A stretch of DNA of 64,000 nucleotides from NCBI RefSeq assembly GCF_000022025.1, contig NC_011886.1:3265209-3329208 (forward strand), in the 5' to 3' direction. Positions 7,749 through 16,486 of this stretch are shown piece after piece. Source of the DNA: Pseudarthrobacter chlorophenolicus A6 (GTDB taxonomy: Bacteria > Actinomycetota > Actinomycetes > Actinomycetales > Micrococcaceae). Position 1 is the stretch's first letter. Each line of letters starts with the position of its first letter. A program made the position numbers and the translations under genes. The notes under the pieces are model-generated. The model made no database searches and was not told where the DNA came from. It saw nothing but the letters and a program-made list of their open reading frames with translations.

Positions 7749-8221
7749 GCTTCCCTGCACACGGGCAGATAAATCCGGTTAAGTTCCGTCACCTTGAGGT
7801 GAACCATCGTCCGGATGACTCATCCACGGCGCGCCGTCGACGTTTGTCACGAAGCGGCTTTTAGCCCGGGTGCACACAAGGCACTGGTCGGCTCACCCGG
7901 GTGAAGAGTTGTCCCGGCTAACGGCCATGTTGGACCCAGGAAGGCCGTTCCGAAGTCCTCTGTGAAAGTGATGCTCAAGCTTGGGCAGGACTCATAGCCG
8001 GAACTGCGCTTCCAGTTGGCCGCGATTCCGAAGGTGAACCATATCACCGTGGCGGGCGGCGACGTCGTTGTCATCCTCTAGTTCGTGCCGTGTACAACAT
8101 CGGCTCCCGGTGGGTGACCTTCGACTTTCTGCGCCCCATGCCCGGTGGTCACCGGCCTCGCGCAGCGCTGGCTTGTGTCAGCTACTGGTCCGGCAAGCCG
8201 CTGCCCTGCGAAAATTACAGC
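7749..8221. other. Decayed or non-coding sequence
   Basis: No gene is supported here. A plus-strand frame starting around 7965 gives short peptide-like runs ending in KVNHITVAGGDVVVIL, but it is broken by a stop after LKLGQDS, which looks like a gene remnant. An alternative 75-codon minus ORF at 7847-8074 has no ribosome site or recognisable family. Confidence 0.35.
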
Positions 8222-8317
8222 TCAGTAAAGAGTTGCTCCGCCAGCAGCCAGGATTGCTTGAGAGCAGTACGGGTATTTCGGCTTGGGCCGCAGTTCCTGC
8301 TTCACGATTCTCAGCAT
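8222..8317 (-). pseudogene. Decayed copy of the zinc-ribbon microgene
   Basis: The frame starts MLRIVKQELRPKPKYPYCS, nearly identical to the first 13 residues of the gene at 3941-4093. It has lost three of the four cysteines and stops at 31 residues. The upstream 97 bp are preserved, so copying was followed by coding decay. Confidence 0.55.
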
Positions 8318-8393
8318 GGATGAAGGCTAAGCGCCCGGTCCGCGTCTGTGACCAGTGGAGCGATACCCCACTTTCCAGGCAAGTAATACCTAC
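8297..8393 (-). repeat. 97-bp direct repeat, copy 2
   Basis: This is the same sequence as 4073-4169 with three substitutions, in the same orientation and offset by 4224 bp. The two copies bracket the SGNH/DUF6221 patch. Confidence 0.8.
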
Positions 8394-8444
8394 CCGCAGC
8401 CATCCCAGGCACCGGTTTCTGACGGGTGGGAAGGGCGCGGGGCA

Positions 8445-8843
8445 TCACCCTTGGGAGTCGGAACTTACGACGGCGGCCCGGCCGGCAGCCAGCACGGCCG
8501 CAACGGAGGCGTCCAGCACCTTCAGCAGCGGTTCCGCGGCTGCCCAGTTGCCCGTGCACACCAGCCCCTGCAGGGCCTCGGCGAGCGCCGAAAGCCGGCG
8601 GGCGCCCACCATGGTGGAGGAGACCTTCAGGCTGAGGACCCTGTCCATGGCCGCCTCCCCGTCCTCAAGGGCCACGGCGGCGCAGAGGGTGGCCAGCCGT
8701 TCCGGGAGGAAGTCCAGGTAGGCGGAAAGGAACGTCAGTGCCGATGGGTGGTCCAGTTCCTCCCCCATCTCCCGGATGCACGCCGGGTCCAGGACGGGAA
8801 GGCCCTGAAGGGGAAGGCCCAGCGTCGGAAGGTGCGCGTTCAT
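8445..8843 (-). CDS. Second Hpt-domain-like protein lacking the phosphohistidine
   Basis: The 132-residue helical product has the Hpt signature in the form VLSLKVSSTMVGARRL, where active domains read AHxLKGSSxNxGA. The His position is Leu and the Gly after the conserved Lys is Val. The ATG at 8843 overlaps the stop of the glycosyltransferase gene (ATGA). A GTG at 8852 is also in frame but less likely. As the last gene of the synthase operon it could dock on the MshEN-glycosyltransferase or on the response regulator encoded at 2439. It resembles the protein at 2026-2421 in length and in the same His-to-Leu change. Confidence 0.72.
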   Translation of the reverse strand: MNAHLPTLGLPLQGLPVLDPACIREMGEELDHPSALTFLSAYLDFLPERLATLCAAVALEDGEAAMDRVLSLKVSSTMVGARRLSALAEALQGLVCTGNWAAAEPLLKVLDASVAAVLAAGRAAVVSSDSQG

Positions 8844-10834
8844 GCGGTCCACCGCCCGTCGTCGTGATACTCCTCATCCAGCCCGTGCGGGGTCTTCTCC
8901 CACTTGTGCGGGCTGGTGAGCATCTGCCAGGCGGCGCGCCACGCGGCCACCGAGTGCAGCACCCAGTACGCCGGGTTCAGTAACGCGAAGATGGCGATCC
9001 GCCATCCGTGCCGCCGCCACGTGGCCACCCCGGACACCACAATCATCATGGCGTTGCCGAACAGCATGGACACCACCCCGCCCACCAGCAGCCACTCGGG
9101 CAGCACCAGGCCCACGAAGTTGTAGCCCACGTAGGTGACGATGGTGAAGCCGAGCACCAGCGGGTAGGCCAGGAACGCCAGCGGGGTGCCCAGGATCAGG
9201 CCCAGGAACCCCACGGCGCCGGCCACCCCGGTGCGCTGGATGTACCGGAGCGTGTTGCGGGTGTTCACGGCGGCGGTGACCATGTAGCCCTTGATCCAGC
9301 GGGTGCGCTGCTTGATCCACGCCGGCACCTGCGAGCAGGCCTCCTCCCACGTGGTGGAGTTGATGACGCCCACGCGGTAGCCCTCGACGGCGGCACGCAG
9401 CCCCAGGTCCGCATCTTCCGTGACGTTCCACGGGTCCCAGGCGCCCACCAGCCGCAGCAGCCGGGTATCGAAGTGGTTGGACGTGCCGCCCAGCGGCAGC
9501 GGGATGCCGGAGCGGTCCAGGCCCGGGAGCATGGAATCGAACCAGTGGGTGTATTCGATGGTGAACAGCCGGGTGAGGACGTTCTGGTCCGCGTTGAAGT
9601 AGTTCAGGGCGGCCTGCACGCAGATCAGCGGCCGGCGGTCCGGGTCCAGGTACTGCCGCTCGAACGCGTCCTTCCGGAAGGCGTGGATGGCGGCGCGGAG
9701 CTGGCCGGGATCGGGCCGGTCCTCGGCATCGTAAATCACCACGTACTCGCCCCGGGCGAAGGTGAGCCCGTAGTTGCAGGCCCGCGGCTTGGTTTGCGGT
9801 TCGCCGCGGGGCACCACCAGGATCCGCACGTACTCGGGCGGGCGGGAGCGCTTGGCGGCCTCGATGGTTTCGGTGTCGTCTTCCTCCAGCAGCACCAGCA
9901 CGTCCAGTTTGGACCGGGGGTAGTCCAACTGGCCCAGGTTGCTGAGGAGTTTGTCGATGATGTTGGCCTCGCGGAACACCGGGATGAGGATGGTGTACAC
10001 GGGCAGGTCCGCGTCCGGAATCCGAGCAACCTCCTCCACAGGCAGGCCGCGGCGGCGGAACTCCCGGGCACGGGCCTTCGCCGCGGACCGGTCGTGCAGC
10101 GCGTCGAACGGCTGGCGCAGGCTGGCCACGGTCTTGAAGCCGATGCTCACCAGGAACACCACGTTCACGGCGGTGAGCAGCACGATGGTGGTCAGCAGCG
10201 CATCCAGCGCCAGCCCGGCCAGCAGGGCGCTGAGCAGCACGGCGGGCAGCAGCGCCTGCCACCGGGTCAGGGCGGTCCGGGCCGAGCCGTCCGGCAGTTC
10301 CTCCGCGAGGCGTTCTGCGGATTCGTAGAGCAGGTGGTTGCGGAAGGCCCGCTGGATGGAGTGGTTGATGTCCCAGTCCGTGGTGGTCCGGAACACCACG
10401 TCCGTGGCGCCGGTGGCCCGCATGGCGGCGGCGCGGATCTCCTCGCTCGGTTTCACGGCGGTGGCCACGGTGAGCACGCCGTCCTCCAGGTGCCACGGCA
10501 GCCAGCCGGGCTCGGACACTTCACTGAACTGCAGGCGTTCCAGCAGCGCATCGTCCGAGGGGTGGGACACCAGGTCCACCAACGGCGCGTCCCACTGTTC
10601 GGCCAGGACCTCATACACGTGCCGGCGGTTCAGCCCGGTTTCGAGGATGATGTGCCGGCCCAGCAGGCCGCCCTCGGTGGCGGCGCGCTGCAGGGCGCGG
10701 TCCAGCTGGTCGGTGGTGATCAGGCCGGCCTGGAGCAGGGTCTGGCCCAGCGCGAGCGACTGCCGCCCCGGGCCAGCAGCCAGCGGCCCGGGGACGGGGC
10801 CTGGCGGGTCGAGAACCGGTACTGCCTCGGACAT
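8840..10834 (-). CDS. GT2 polysaccharide synthase with N-terminal MshEN domain (NfrB-like parts)
   Basis: Residues 26-50 and 56-80 carry the two LGQxLLxAGLIT...L-type half-motifs of MshEN, a domain known to bind cyclic di-GMP in MshE ATPases and in the glycosyltransferase NfrB. The arginine that usually opens each half-motif is absent, so binding is uncertain. Two membrane segments follow (about 195-240). The GT2 catalytic domain has DAEDRPDP near residue 366 and QRTRW near 511, the QxxRW sign of processive synthases, and C-terminal membrane segments end the protein. Length is 664 residues. Its start overlaps the stop of the GT39-like gene and its stop overlaps the Hpt-like start. It likely polymerises and extrudes an exopolysaccharide. 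Confidence 0.85.
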   Translation of the reverse strand: MSEAVPVLDPPGPVPGPLAAGPGRQSLALGQTLLQAGLITTDQLDRALQRAATEGGLLGRHIILETGLNRRHVYEVLAEQWDAPLVDLVSHPSDDALLERLQFSEVSEPGWLPWHLEDGVLTVATAVKPSEEIRAAAMRATGATDVVFRTTTDWDINHSIQRAFRNHLLYESAERLAEELPDGSARTALTRWQALLPAVLLSALLAGLALDALLTTIVLLTAVNVVFLVSIGFKTVASLRQPFDALHDRSAAKARAREFRRRGLPVEEVARIPDADLPVYTILIPVFREANIIDKLLSNLGQLDYPRSKLDVLVLLEEDDTETIEAAKRSRPPEYVRILVVPRGEPQTKPRACNYGLTFARGEYVVIYDAEDRPDPGQLRAAIHAFRKDAFERQYLDPDRRPLICVQAALNYFNADQNVLTRLFTIEYTHWFDSMLPGLDRSGIPLPLGGTSNHFDTRLLRLVGAWDPWNVTEDADLGLRAAVEGYRVGVINSTTWEEACSQVPAWIKQRTRWIKGYMVTAAVNTRNTLRYIQRTGVAGAVGFLGLILGTPLAFLAYPLVLGFTIVTYVGYNFVGLVLPEWLLVGGVVSMLFGNAMMIVVSGVATWRRHGWRIAIFALLNPAYWVLHSVAAWRAAWQMLTSPHKWEKTPHGLDEEYHDDGRWTA

Positions 10835-12528
10835 CAGTCCACGGTCCTTTCGTAGATCCGGTGGGTGGGGCTGGTGAACGCCACCGCGTAGCGGGAGTTG
10901 AAGGTGGGGTCGGCGCTGATGGCCTGGTACACCAGGTCCGTGAAGCCCGAGTCCTGCGGCCCGGCGCCGGCCTCCACGTTCACGAACACCCATTCGGCGT
11001 ACCGGGCGGGTTCCTCGAGCGCCGGGGCGAAGTGGTCACCGGAGGCGCGGTTGTAGATGTTGCCCAGCGGGATGCCCATGGTGGGAAGTACCGCGTTCCC
11101 GCGGGCGCTTTCGTCCATGAGGATCCCGCCGCCGTCGTAATGCTCCTTCAGCCAGCGGGCTGCGGCGAACGAATCGGTGTTGGACTCGTGGGACATGCGC
11201 CCCTCGGCCAGGATGGCCAGGCGGCCGGCGGGGTCCTGCAGCCACCACGCGTTCTGCGCGGCGAGGGCCAGCAGGAGCGCGGCGGCCACCAGGGAGCGCG
11301 TACGACGACGGCGCGTCGCCTCGTGCACGAACGCCGCCACCAGCACGGCGGCCAGGGGCAGGGCGGTGAGGGCGAAGCGGTTGTTCCACCAGGTGCTGGG
11401 AAGGGAGTGGTCGTTGTTGATGGCGGTCTGCCCGAGGTACAGGCTCACCAGGGCGAACGCGTAGGCGCTGCCGGTGACCGCGACCAGCAGCGTGCTGGTG
11501 GCCAGGCCGCGGCGGAACACCACCACCACGGCACCGCAGGCGGCGGCGAGCACCACCGCGCCCAGGGTTTCGAACAGGGACCAGTGGAAGGTCCAGAGGG
11601 TCAGGCCCAGGTTGCCCTTGGTGGGGAGCAGGCCGCCGTCGGTGATGTTCTTCTGCTGCGCGTAGGCGGAGTACTGGCCGAACATGAACTCCAGCGGGTT
11701 GCCGTAGATGGCCCAGTTGTAGGAGAGCCACCAGAGCACGGCGGCGGCGGGGACCATGGCGTAGCCGGACGCCATTTTGAGGGCTTCGCGGACCTGCCCG
11801 GACCGGCGCAGCTCGGTGATGAGGACGAACAGGGTGCCGGTGAGCACCAGCGCCCAGCCCTCGTAGCGGGACAGCACAGCGGCGCCGGACGGGATACCGG
11901 CGAACACGGCGAGTTCCCCGGCGCTCATCCGGCGGCGGCTGGTGGCCCAGTGCGCCAGCCCGGCCATGCCGGCCACCAGGCACATCAGCAGCACTGGTTC
12001 GGTGAGGGCGGTGGTGTAGGTGTAGAGGATGGCCGGGTTGGCCAGGACCACCAGTACGGCGGCGAGCCGCCCGGCCCGGCCGTAGCCCAGGCGTGCGGCG
12101 ATCCGGTAGAGGCCGGAGGCGGTGGCGGCCAAGGCCAGGATGCCCAGGATGCAGGCGCCCCAGCCGGTGCTGAACATCCAGAGGTTGATGATGAACGGCA
12201 TCAGGAGCAGGTGCGGCATGGGCAGCCACACGGTGCCCAGCTGTTCGAAGCCGGGGGCTTTGCTGTCGAACACGCGCCGGGCGATGGTGAGGTGGCTTTG
12301 GGCGTCCGAGTAGTCCAGGTTGCTGCCGGAGCTGGTGGTGTAGAGGCAGGCCAGGAACCCCACCACGGCCGCGGCCCCGGCGATCACGGCGGTCCCGGGC
12401 ACGTGCCGGCCGGCCACCGGGGCGCCGAGGGACGCCCAGGTGAGGCGCAGCCACGGGCGCCGCTCCCCCGCGCTTTCCGTTTCCGGGGCGGGTTGGGTGG
12501 CCGGCGGGGCCTGGAGGCTACTGGCCAC
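10834..12528 (-). CDS. GT39-like (PMT-type) integral membrane glycosyltransferase
   Basis: The 564-residue protein starts with GTG. After about 45 cytoplasmic residues it has roughly ten to twelve membrane segments and an extracytoplasmic loop with LDYSDAQSHLTIARRVF, the acidic motif position of GT-C enzymes that use polyprenyl-phosphate sugars. The C-terminal 150 residues are soluble and probably outside the membrane. It overlaps the upstream BcsB-like gene by 11 bases and the downstream synthase gene by ATGA, so all products should be made together. A role in adding side-chain or primer sugars to the polymer is inferred from context. Confidence 0.8.
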   Translation of the reverse strand: MASSLQAPPATQPAPETESAGERRPWLRLTWASLGAPVAGRHVPGTAVIAGAAAVVGFLACLYTTSSGSNLDYSDAQSHLTIARRVFDSKAPGFEQLGTVWLPMPHLLLMPFIINLWMFSTGWGACILGILALAATASGLYRIAARLGYGRAGRLAAVLVVLANPAILYTYTTALTEPVLLMCLVAGMAGLAHWATSRRRMSAGELAVFAGIPSGAAVLSRYEGWALVLTGTLFVLITELRRSGQVREALKMASGYAMVPAAAVLWWLSYNWAIYGNPLEFMFGQYSAYAQQKNITDGGLLPTKGNLGLTLWTFHWSLFETLGAVVLAAACGAVVVVFRRGLATSTLLVAVTGSAYAFALVSLYLGQTAINNDHSLPSTWWNNRFALTALPLAAVLVAAFVHEATRRRRTRSLVAAALLLALAAQNAWWLQDPAGRLAILAEGRMSHESNTDSFAAARWLKEHYDGGGILMDESARGNAVLPTMGIPLGNIYNRASGDHFAPALEEPARYAEWVFVNVEAGAGPQDSGFTDLVYQAISADPTFNSRYAVAFTSPTHRIYERTVD

Positions 12529-14545
12529 TGGCGGTGTCCGCGGCGGCAGCCTGTTCCCGGGCTGCCGCGTAGGCGCCGGCGTGCCGTTGGTGCCGGCGGC
12601 GCAGGAGGACGCGGGCCGTGAAGGCGAGCAGCAGCACGGCAGCTGCAGCGACGATCCAGAGCGCCAGGGGCCGGAACCCGTCCGTCACTTCGGCCTGGGG
12701 TGTGATGGCGTTGCTTTCGAGCAGCACGGGGTAGCCGGTGGTCTGGGTGACCAGGAGGTTCCGGGAGAGGGCGCTCCAGCCGCCGGGCAGCTGCAGGACG
12801 TGGGCGGCCAGGCTGCCCTGGAGCGTGCCGGCAGTGGTGGCGCCGGTGGCGTTATCGGGGGCCCAGCCGCCCAGGAGCAGGAGGTTGCGGCCGTTTTGTT
12901 CGAACCCTTCCAGGACGCCGTAGGGGGCGGTGGTGCCCACGCCGAATTCGATGTCGCGGGCCGCCACGGTGCGGAAGCCGGCCAGGCGGAGCGGTGCTGC
13001 CACCTTCTCGGCGGTTTCTGGGGTGGCGCCCACCAGGAGGCCGGAGTCGCTGGAGTCCCGCAGGCCCGCGGTGTCGGTGAGGCGGACGTCCAGGAGCCCT
13101 GCGGAGTCGCGCTGCAGGGCGAAGGCGAGCGCGGCGGCGCTGATGGTGTTCTCCTGGGCGGTGGCGCCGGCGTCGAACGCTATGGGCAGGGTGCTGCCCA
13201 GGACCTGGGGGAAGCGGGCGAAGCCGGGCTTGAGGGAGTGGCCGCGTTCGGCGCTGAGTTTGCTTCCGGTGGTGTCCACGGTGAGTTCCATGGGGAGCAG
13301 GCCGGCGGGGCCGGAGCAGTCGCCGCCGGCGGGGAGGGCGGTGAGGCGCAGGCGCAGGCCGTTGCGGGACTGGATCTGCCCGGCGGGGACGTTGGCGGTG
13401 AGGTCGAAGGAGTCGCCGTCCAGGGTGTGGGAGCTGAGCAGGTAGTCGTTCCAGTAGACGGAGAGGGCTGCCTGTCCCCCGGCGGGCACGGCCGTGTGGG
13501 TGCCACTGAGGTGGAGGGTGACGGCGGAGACGGGGCCGCCGAACTGGGACTGGTTGACGCCCAGGTAGGTTTCCTGGGTGCCGTAGCCGGCCAGTTTGAT
13601 GGTGTTGGCGCCGAGGTCCGCGAGGGTCTGTTCGGGCCCGGCGGCGGCGGGGACGGTGGCGGTCATGCCGGTGACGGTGGTGGAATCGGCCAGGGCCGAC
13701 TTGGTGTTGGCCAGTGCCTGGGCGGCGGTGCGGAGTTCCTCGCCGTGGCCGGTGAGGGCCAGGGCGGGGCGGCCGGCCTGGGTGGTGAGGGTGGCGCTGA
13801 CGGCGTCCTGTTCGTCCGGTGTCGCGGCGGCGATGGTGATGATCCGGGAGCCGGCGGGCAGGGCGGCTGCCCGGGCGGCGGCGTCCGGTTCGGGGACGAG
13901 GGTGAGGGCGGCGTCCGGGTAGCGGTGGGCCACGGCGGCGGAGGCGGCCAGGATGGCGGCGGAAACGTCCGACGGCGGATTGCCCGGCACCGGGATGAGG
14001 ACGGCGGGCACGGAGGGAGCCAGGAATTCGGCCACGGTGGCAGGGGCGGCCTCGGTGCCGCTGGTGGCGAGGGCCACCTTGCTGAGGGTGGCGGCGGACT
14101 GGGCGGCGGTGCAGACGTTCTGGACGGCGGGGAGGTAGTCCAGGGTGAGAACCAGTTGGTGGTCCGTGAGGTCAGCGGCGGTGACGGGCGCGTCCAAGGT
14201 GAGGGCCGCGCCCGCGGATGCTTCGAGGAGGGTGCGGCCCCTGGCGGTGACGCGGAGGGTGCCCTGGACGGCCTGCCCGGCCACGGCGATGGTGCCGGTG
14301 ACACGGGTGGGGTTCAGGCCGTTTGCCACCTGCAGGGCCAGCTGCTGCCCGGTCTGGCCGGGCAGGGCGGACACGGAGGCGGTGGACGCCGGGGCTGCCG
14401 TGCCGTCGGTGTGCGAGGCGGGGAGATTGGCTGTGGCCGCTGCGGGGGTGGCGGCGTTCGCGGCGGGTGCCGCGAGGAGGAGGCCGGTGGCAAGCAGGGA
14501 GGCGCAGGTGAGCACGGTGCTCCCTGCCATGAAACGTGAAAGCAT
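12518..14545 (-). CDS. BcsB-like secreted/membrane-anchored partner of polysaccharide synthase
   Basis: The 675-residue protein has a signal peptide (hydrophobic core near residues 12-28, cut after AANA), a long beta-rich extracytoplasmic part, one membrane segment near residue 635 (LWIVAAAAVLLLAF) and an Arg-rich cytoplasmic tail. The repeated pattern LHLSGTHTAVPAGGQAALSV followed by WNDYLLSSHTLD is typical of BcsB, the periplasmic partner of cellulose synthase. The ATG at 14545 is the first gene of the operon, and the CTTGA direct repeats (site C) lie 45-60 bases upstream. It probably guides the nascent polymer through or along the envelope. Confidence 0.82.
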   Translation of the reverse strand: MLSRFMAGSTVLTCASLLATGLLLAAPAANAATPAAATANLPASHTDGTAAPASTASVSALPGQTGQQLALQVANGLNPTRVTGTIAVAGQAVQGTLRVTARGRTLLEASAGAALTLDAPVTAADLTDHQLVLTLDYLPAVQNVCTAAQSAATLSKVALATSGTEAAPATVAEFLAPSVPAVLIPVPGNPPSDVSAAILAASAAVAHRYPDAALTLVPEPDAAARAAALPAGSRIITIAAATPDEQDAVSATLTTQAGRPALALTGHGEELRTAAQALANTKSALADSTTVTGMTATVPAAAGPEQTLADLGANTIKLAGYGTQETYLGVNQSQFGGPVSAVTLHLSGTHTAVPAGGQAALSVYWNDYLLSSHTLDGDSFDLTANVPAGQIQSRNGLRLRLTALPAGGDCSGPAGLLPMELTVDTTGSKLSAERGHSLKPGFARFPQVLGSTLPIAFDAGATAQENTISAAALAFALQRDSAGLLDVRLTDTAGLRDSSDSGLLVGATPETAEKVAAPLRLAGFRTVAARDIEFGVGTTAPYGVLEGFEQNGRNLLLLGGWAPDNATGATTAGTLQGSLAAHVLQLPGGWSALSRNLLVTQTTGYPVLLESNAITPQAEVTDGFRPLALWIVAAAAVLLLAFTARVLLRRRHQRHAGAYAAAREQAAAADTASGQ

Positions 14546-15166
14546 TCCCTAAGCTTCTGCGGGCCACTTCAAGGGAGGGCGATGCCTACGCTCAAGACTT
14601 GGTCAAGAAGTTGGGTTGGGGCTGGTCAATGGGTTGCACGCCGATTTCATGCGGTCGCGATACAGCACCGCGCGCCCACCGGTGGCCGCCGACGGAGTGC
14701 TGTCCCGGTGCCCGACAGCATTGGGCCCTTCGTGGGGAAAGTTCGCCGTGTCAGGCCCTCTGTTGCGTCATCGCTACACACCTGAGTACACAAAATTTAC
14801 TGGGGCTCTCAACTCATAAGGCTGTACTGCCACTACGCGTCTGTCGCTACGCACCGGGCGGACACGATCGCCTACCCCGTATTAGACATGGGGACCCGCA
14901 ACGAGGCCTATTTAGGTTGCCGCCCCCGTTCGATCCCTTCGCGCCTCCACGGAGTCGGCGCTCGAAGTCGCCCAAATCGGGATGGCAGTTCCACGCGGGC
15001 GTGTCACTATTGGAGTCGGCTTTGTCGCTGGACTCCGATATGCCACCAACATTTGGTGCGTGCAAATTACGAAGAGCACCTTTTTCCGAATAGACCCCGG
15101 CGTACCGACAAGGAGGCAGTTCTCCCCTCACTGGGTAAAACGCCCTCCCCGCCCCATCCAACAGGG
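14546..15166. other. Intergenic region, GC drop at the edge of the exopolysaccharide locus
   Basis: No gene is supported. The first 65 bases hold the operon promoter region with site C. From about 14750 the GC content falls and stays lower up to about 38 kb. Open frames here look like shadows without family signatures. Confidence 0.5.
14592..14607 (-). promoter_or_regulatory. Two CTTGA half-sites, 11-bp period (site C)
   Basis: On the minus strand CTTGA ends one half-site at 14603-14607 and another at 14592-14596, an 11-bp spacing in the same orientation as the BcsB-like gene 47 bases downstream. TAGGCAT follows and could be part of a -10 element. Confidence 0.55.
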
Positions 15167-16486
15167 CTAGTAACGGGACGCTGGGGCCGGTGGGCGCGCA
15201 AAGACATTCTGTGCCTTCCTCCGTAGATCTTCTGGAGTTTCCTTCCGGCGCCTCCGCTGAAGCTCAGTTACTGCCATGCCCGCGACGAAGAAGAAGATGG
15301 CCTGCCACTGCGTGATGAGCGAGGTGACTAGGACGATCGGCAGTTGGCCAAGTAGCGCAATGGTTGAAGGACCTGCCTTTCCGCGTATAAACGCGAATAT
15401 CGCGTATAAGACTGGCATGAGCAGCATAATAGCGATAATCCATCCGAAATTAAGGGCAAACCGAAGCGGCGTGCTATCGATCACCATGAGCCCCGGCACG
15501 TTGAGCGCGCCATCATCGAGCGTGAGGCCGCTGGCGGGCCCTACTGGATTGAGAAGGCCGAACGCCACGTCGAGCTGGTTAGCTCTCGCGTCACCCGAAC
15601 TGGCTACTTCGTCAGCCGCTTCCCCGGAATAAAGCAAGTCGAAAAGTAGGTAGACGATCACTACGCCGGCTGCTGCTGCAAGAACGGACCAAAATCGCTT
15701 GCGTCCGGTAGCCAAAGCTACCGCTCCCAGTCCGAGTGTCACGACCATCGCGACCAGCGGACCGCGGCTCAGCGAAACGACGATGCCGCCGATCAAAAGC
15801 CACTGAGTCCACGTTCCGGCCCTACCAAGCTTTTTGGTGAATGGAAGCGCGAGGGCTAAGCAGGCTCCAAACGCGATTGCGTGACCCATGGAAGCCTCCG
15901 ACCGCTTCAGGGATCCCCTTTCCTGGATCAGATCCCAGTGATGGTTTACGGATAGGAACCAACCGGTGAAGGGATGCCAGTCGAGCGCGAATTCGAATAA
16001 TCCAAAAATTGCAACGCCTACCATGATGATCGCGAAACTCTTCTGGATGCGTGGATCTGCAACACGGCCAAGTGTGTAGGCGACGGCTGCAACCGTGACG
16101 AGGCCAACCAACGGAAACGTCGGCAGATGACCCGCAAAGGTATAGACAGTGACCACAACGAGGGCAAGCAGAAGTACGGTGTCGACGGCGTGCAATTTTG
16201 GCTTCGGTGACCGCCGCGAAAAAATAATCCCGATGAGCACAGGTAAACCAATAAGTGTCGCCGGCTGGAGACTAAGCCCCGCGAGGCTAATTCGGGTCCA
16301 AAACGGGACGAAAGAAACGACTGCTAACCAGAGTACTATGCCCACCCTGGGTCGCGCATACGACAGTGCAGCCATGGCAGCAGCGGCGAGTCCGCCCAAC
16401 ATAAGTGTTGGTTCGAACACGACGCCTAGCACCGCAGCCCCTACAACCAGTGAACTACCTACTAGCCAGCCGAGAGTATTTTTCAC
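15167..16486 (-). CDS. O-antigen ligase/polymerase-like (Wzy-type) membrane protein
   Basis: The 439-residue protein has about eleven hydrophobic segments and a long loop near residues 180-220 with RGSLKRSEASMGHAIAFG, followed by GGIVVSLSRGPLVAM, the pattern of the Wzy_C/O-antigen ligase family. It probably polymerises lipid-linked repeat units outside the membrane. GTG at 16486 has GGAG four bases upstream; TTG at 16489 is an alternative. It faces away from the rest of the locus but supplies the polymerase that the plus-strand genes lack. Confidence 0.82.
   Translation of the reverse strand: MKNTLGWLVGSSLVVGAAVLGVVFEPTLMLGGLAAAAMAALSYARPRVGIVLWLAVVSFVPFWTRISLAGLSLQPATLIGLPVLIGIIFSRRSPKPKLHAVDTVLLLALVVVTVYTFAGHLPTFPLVGLVTVAAVAYTLGRVADPRIQKSFAIIMVGVAIFGLFEFALDWHPFTGWFLSVNHHWDLIQERGSLKRSEASMGHAIAFGACLALALPFTKKLGRAGTWTQWLLIGGIVVSLSRGPLVAMVVTLGLGAVALATGRKRFWSVLAAAAGVVIVYLLFDLLYSGEAADEVASSGDARANQLDVAFGLLNPVGPASGLTLDDGALNVPGLMVIDSTPLRFALNFGWIIAIMLLMPVLYAIFAFIRGKAGPSTIALLGQLPIVLVTSLITQWQAIFFFVAGMAVTELQRRRRKETPEDLRRKAQNVFARPPAPASRY

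Noticed and set aside
7860..7935. Riboswitch-like sequence (CCCGGGTGAAGAG...CCCGGCTAACGG)
   Set aside because: It recalls the ydaO-type consensus loosely, but the conserved core could not be aligned and the next gene downstream is on the other strand.
7847..8074. 75-codon minus-strand ORF
   Set aside because: No ribosome site or family, and it overlaps a broken plus-strand remnant.
8090..8323. 77-codon plus-strand ORF
   Set aside because: It is antisense to the decayed zinc-ribbon copy and the repeat, with no start signal.
9008..14539. Very long plus-strand frames opposite the BcsB-like/GT39/GT2 operon
   Set aside because: They are antisense shadows of GC-rich codons: His/Gly/Gln-rich, without domains or ribosome sites, while the minus-strand frames have clear families and coupled starts.
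14536..15093. 185-codon plus-strand ORF
   Set aside because: It overlaps the BcsB-like start and site C and has no recognisable protein features.
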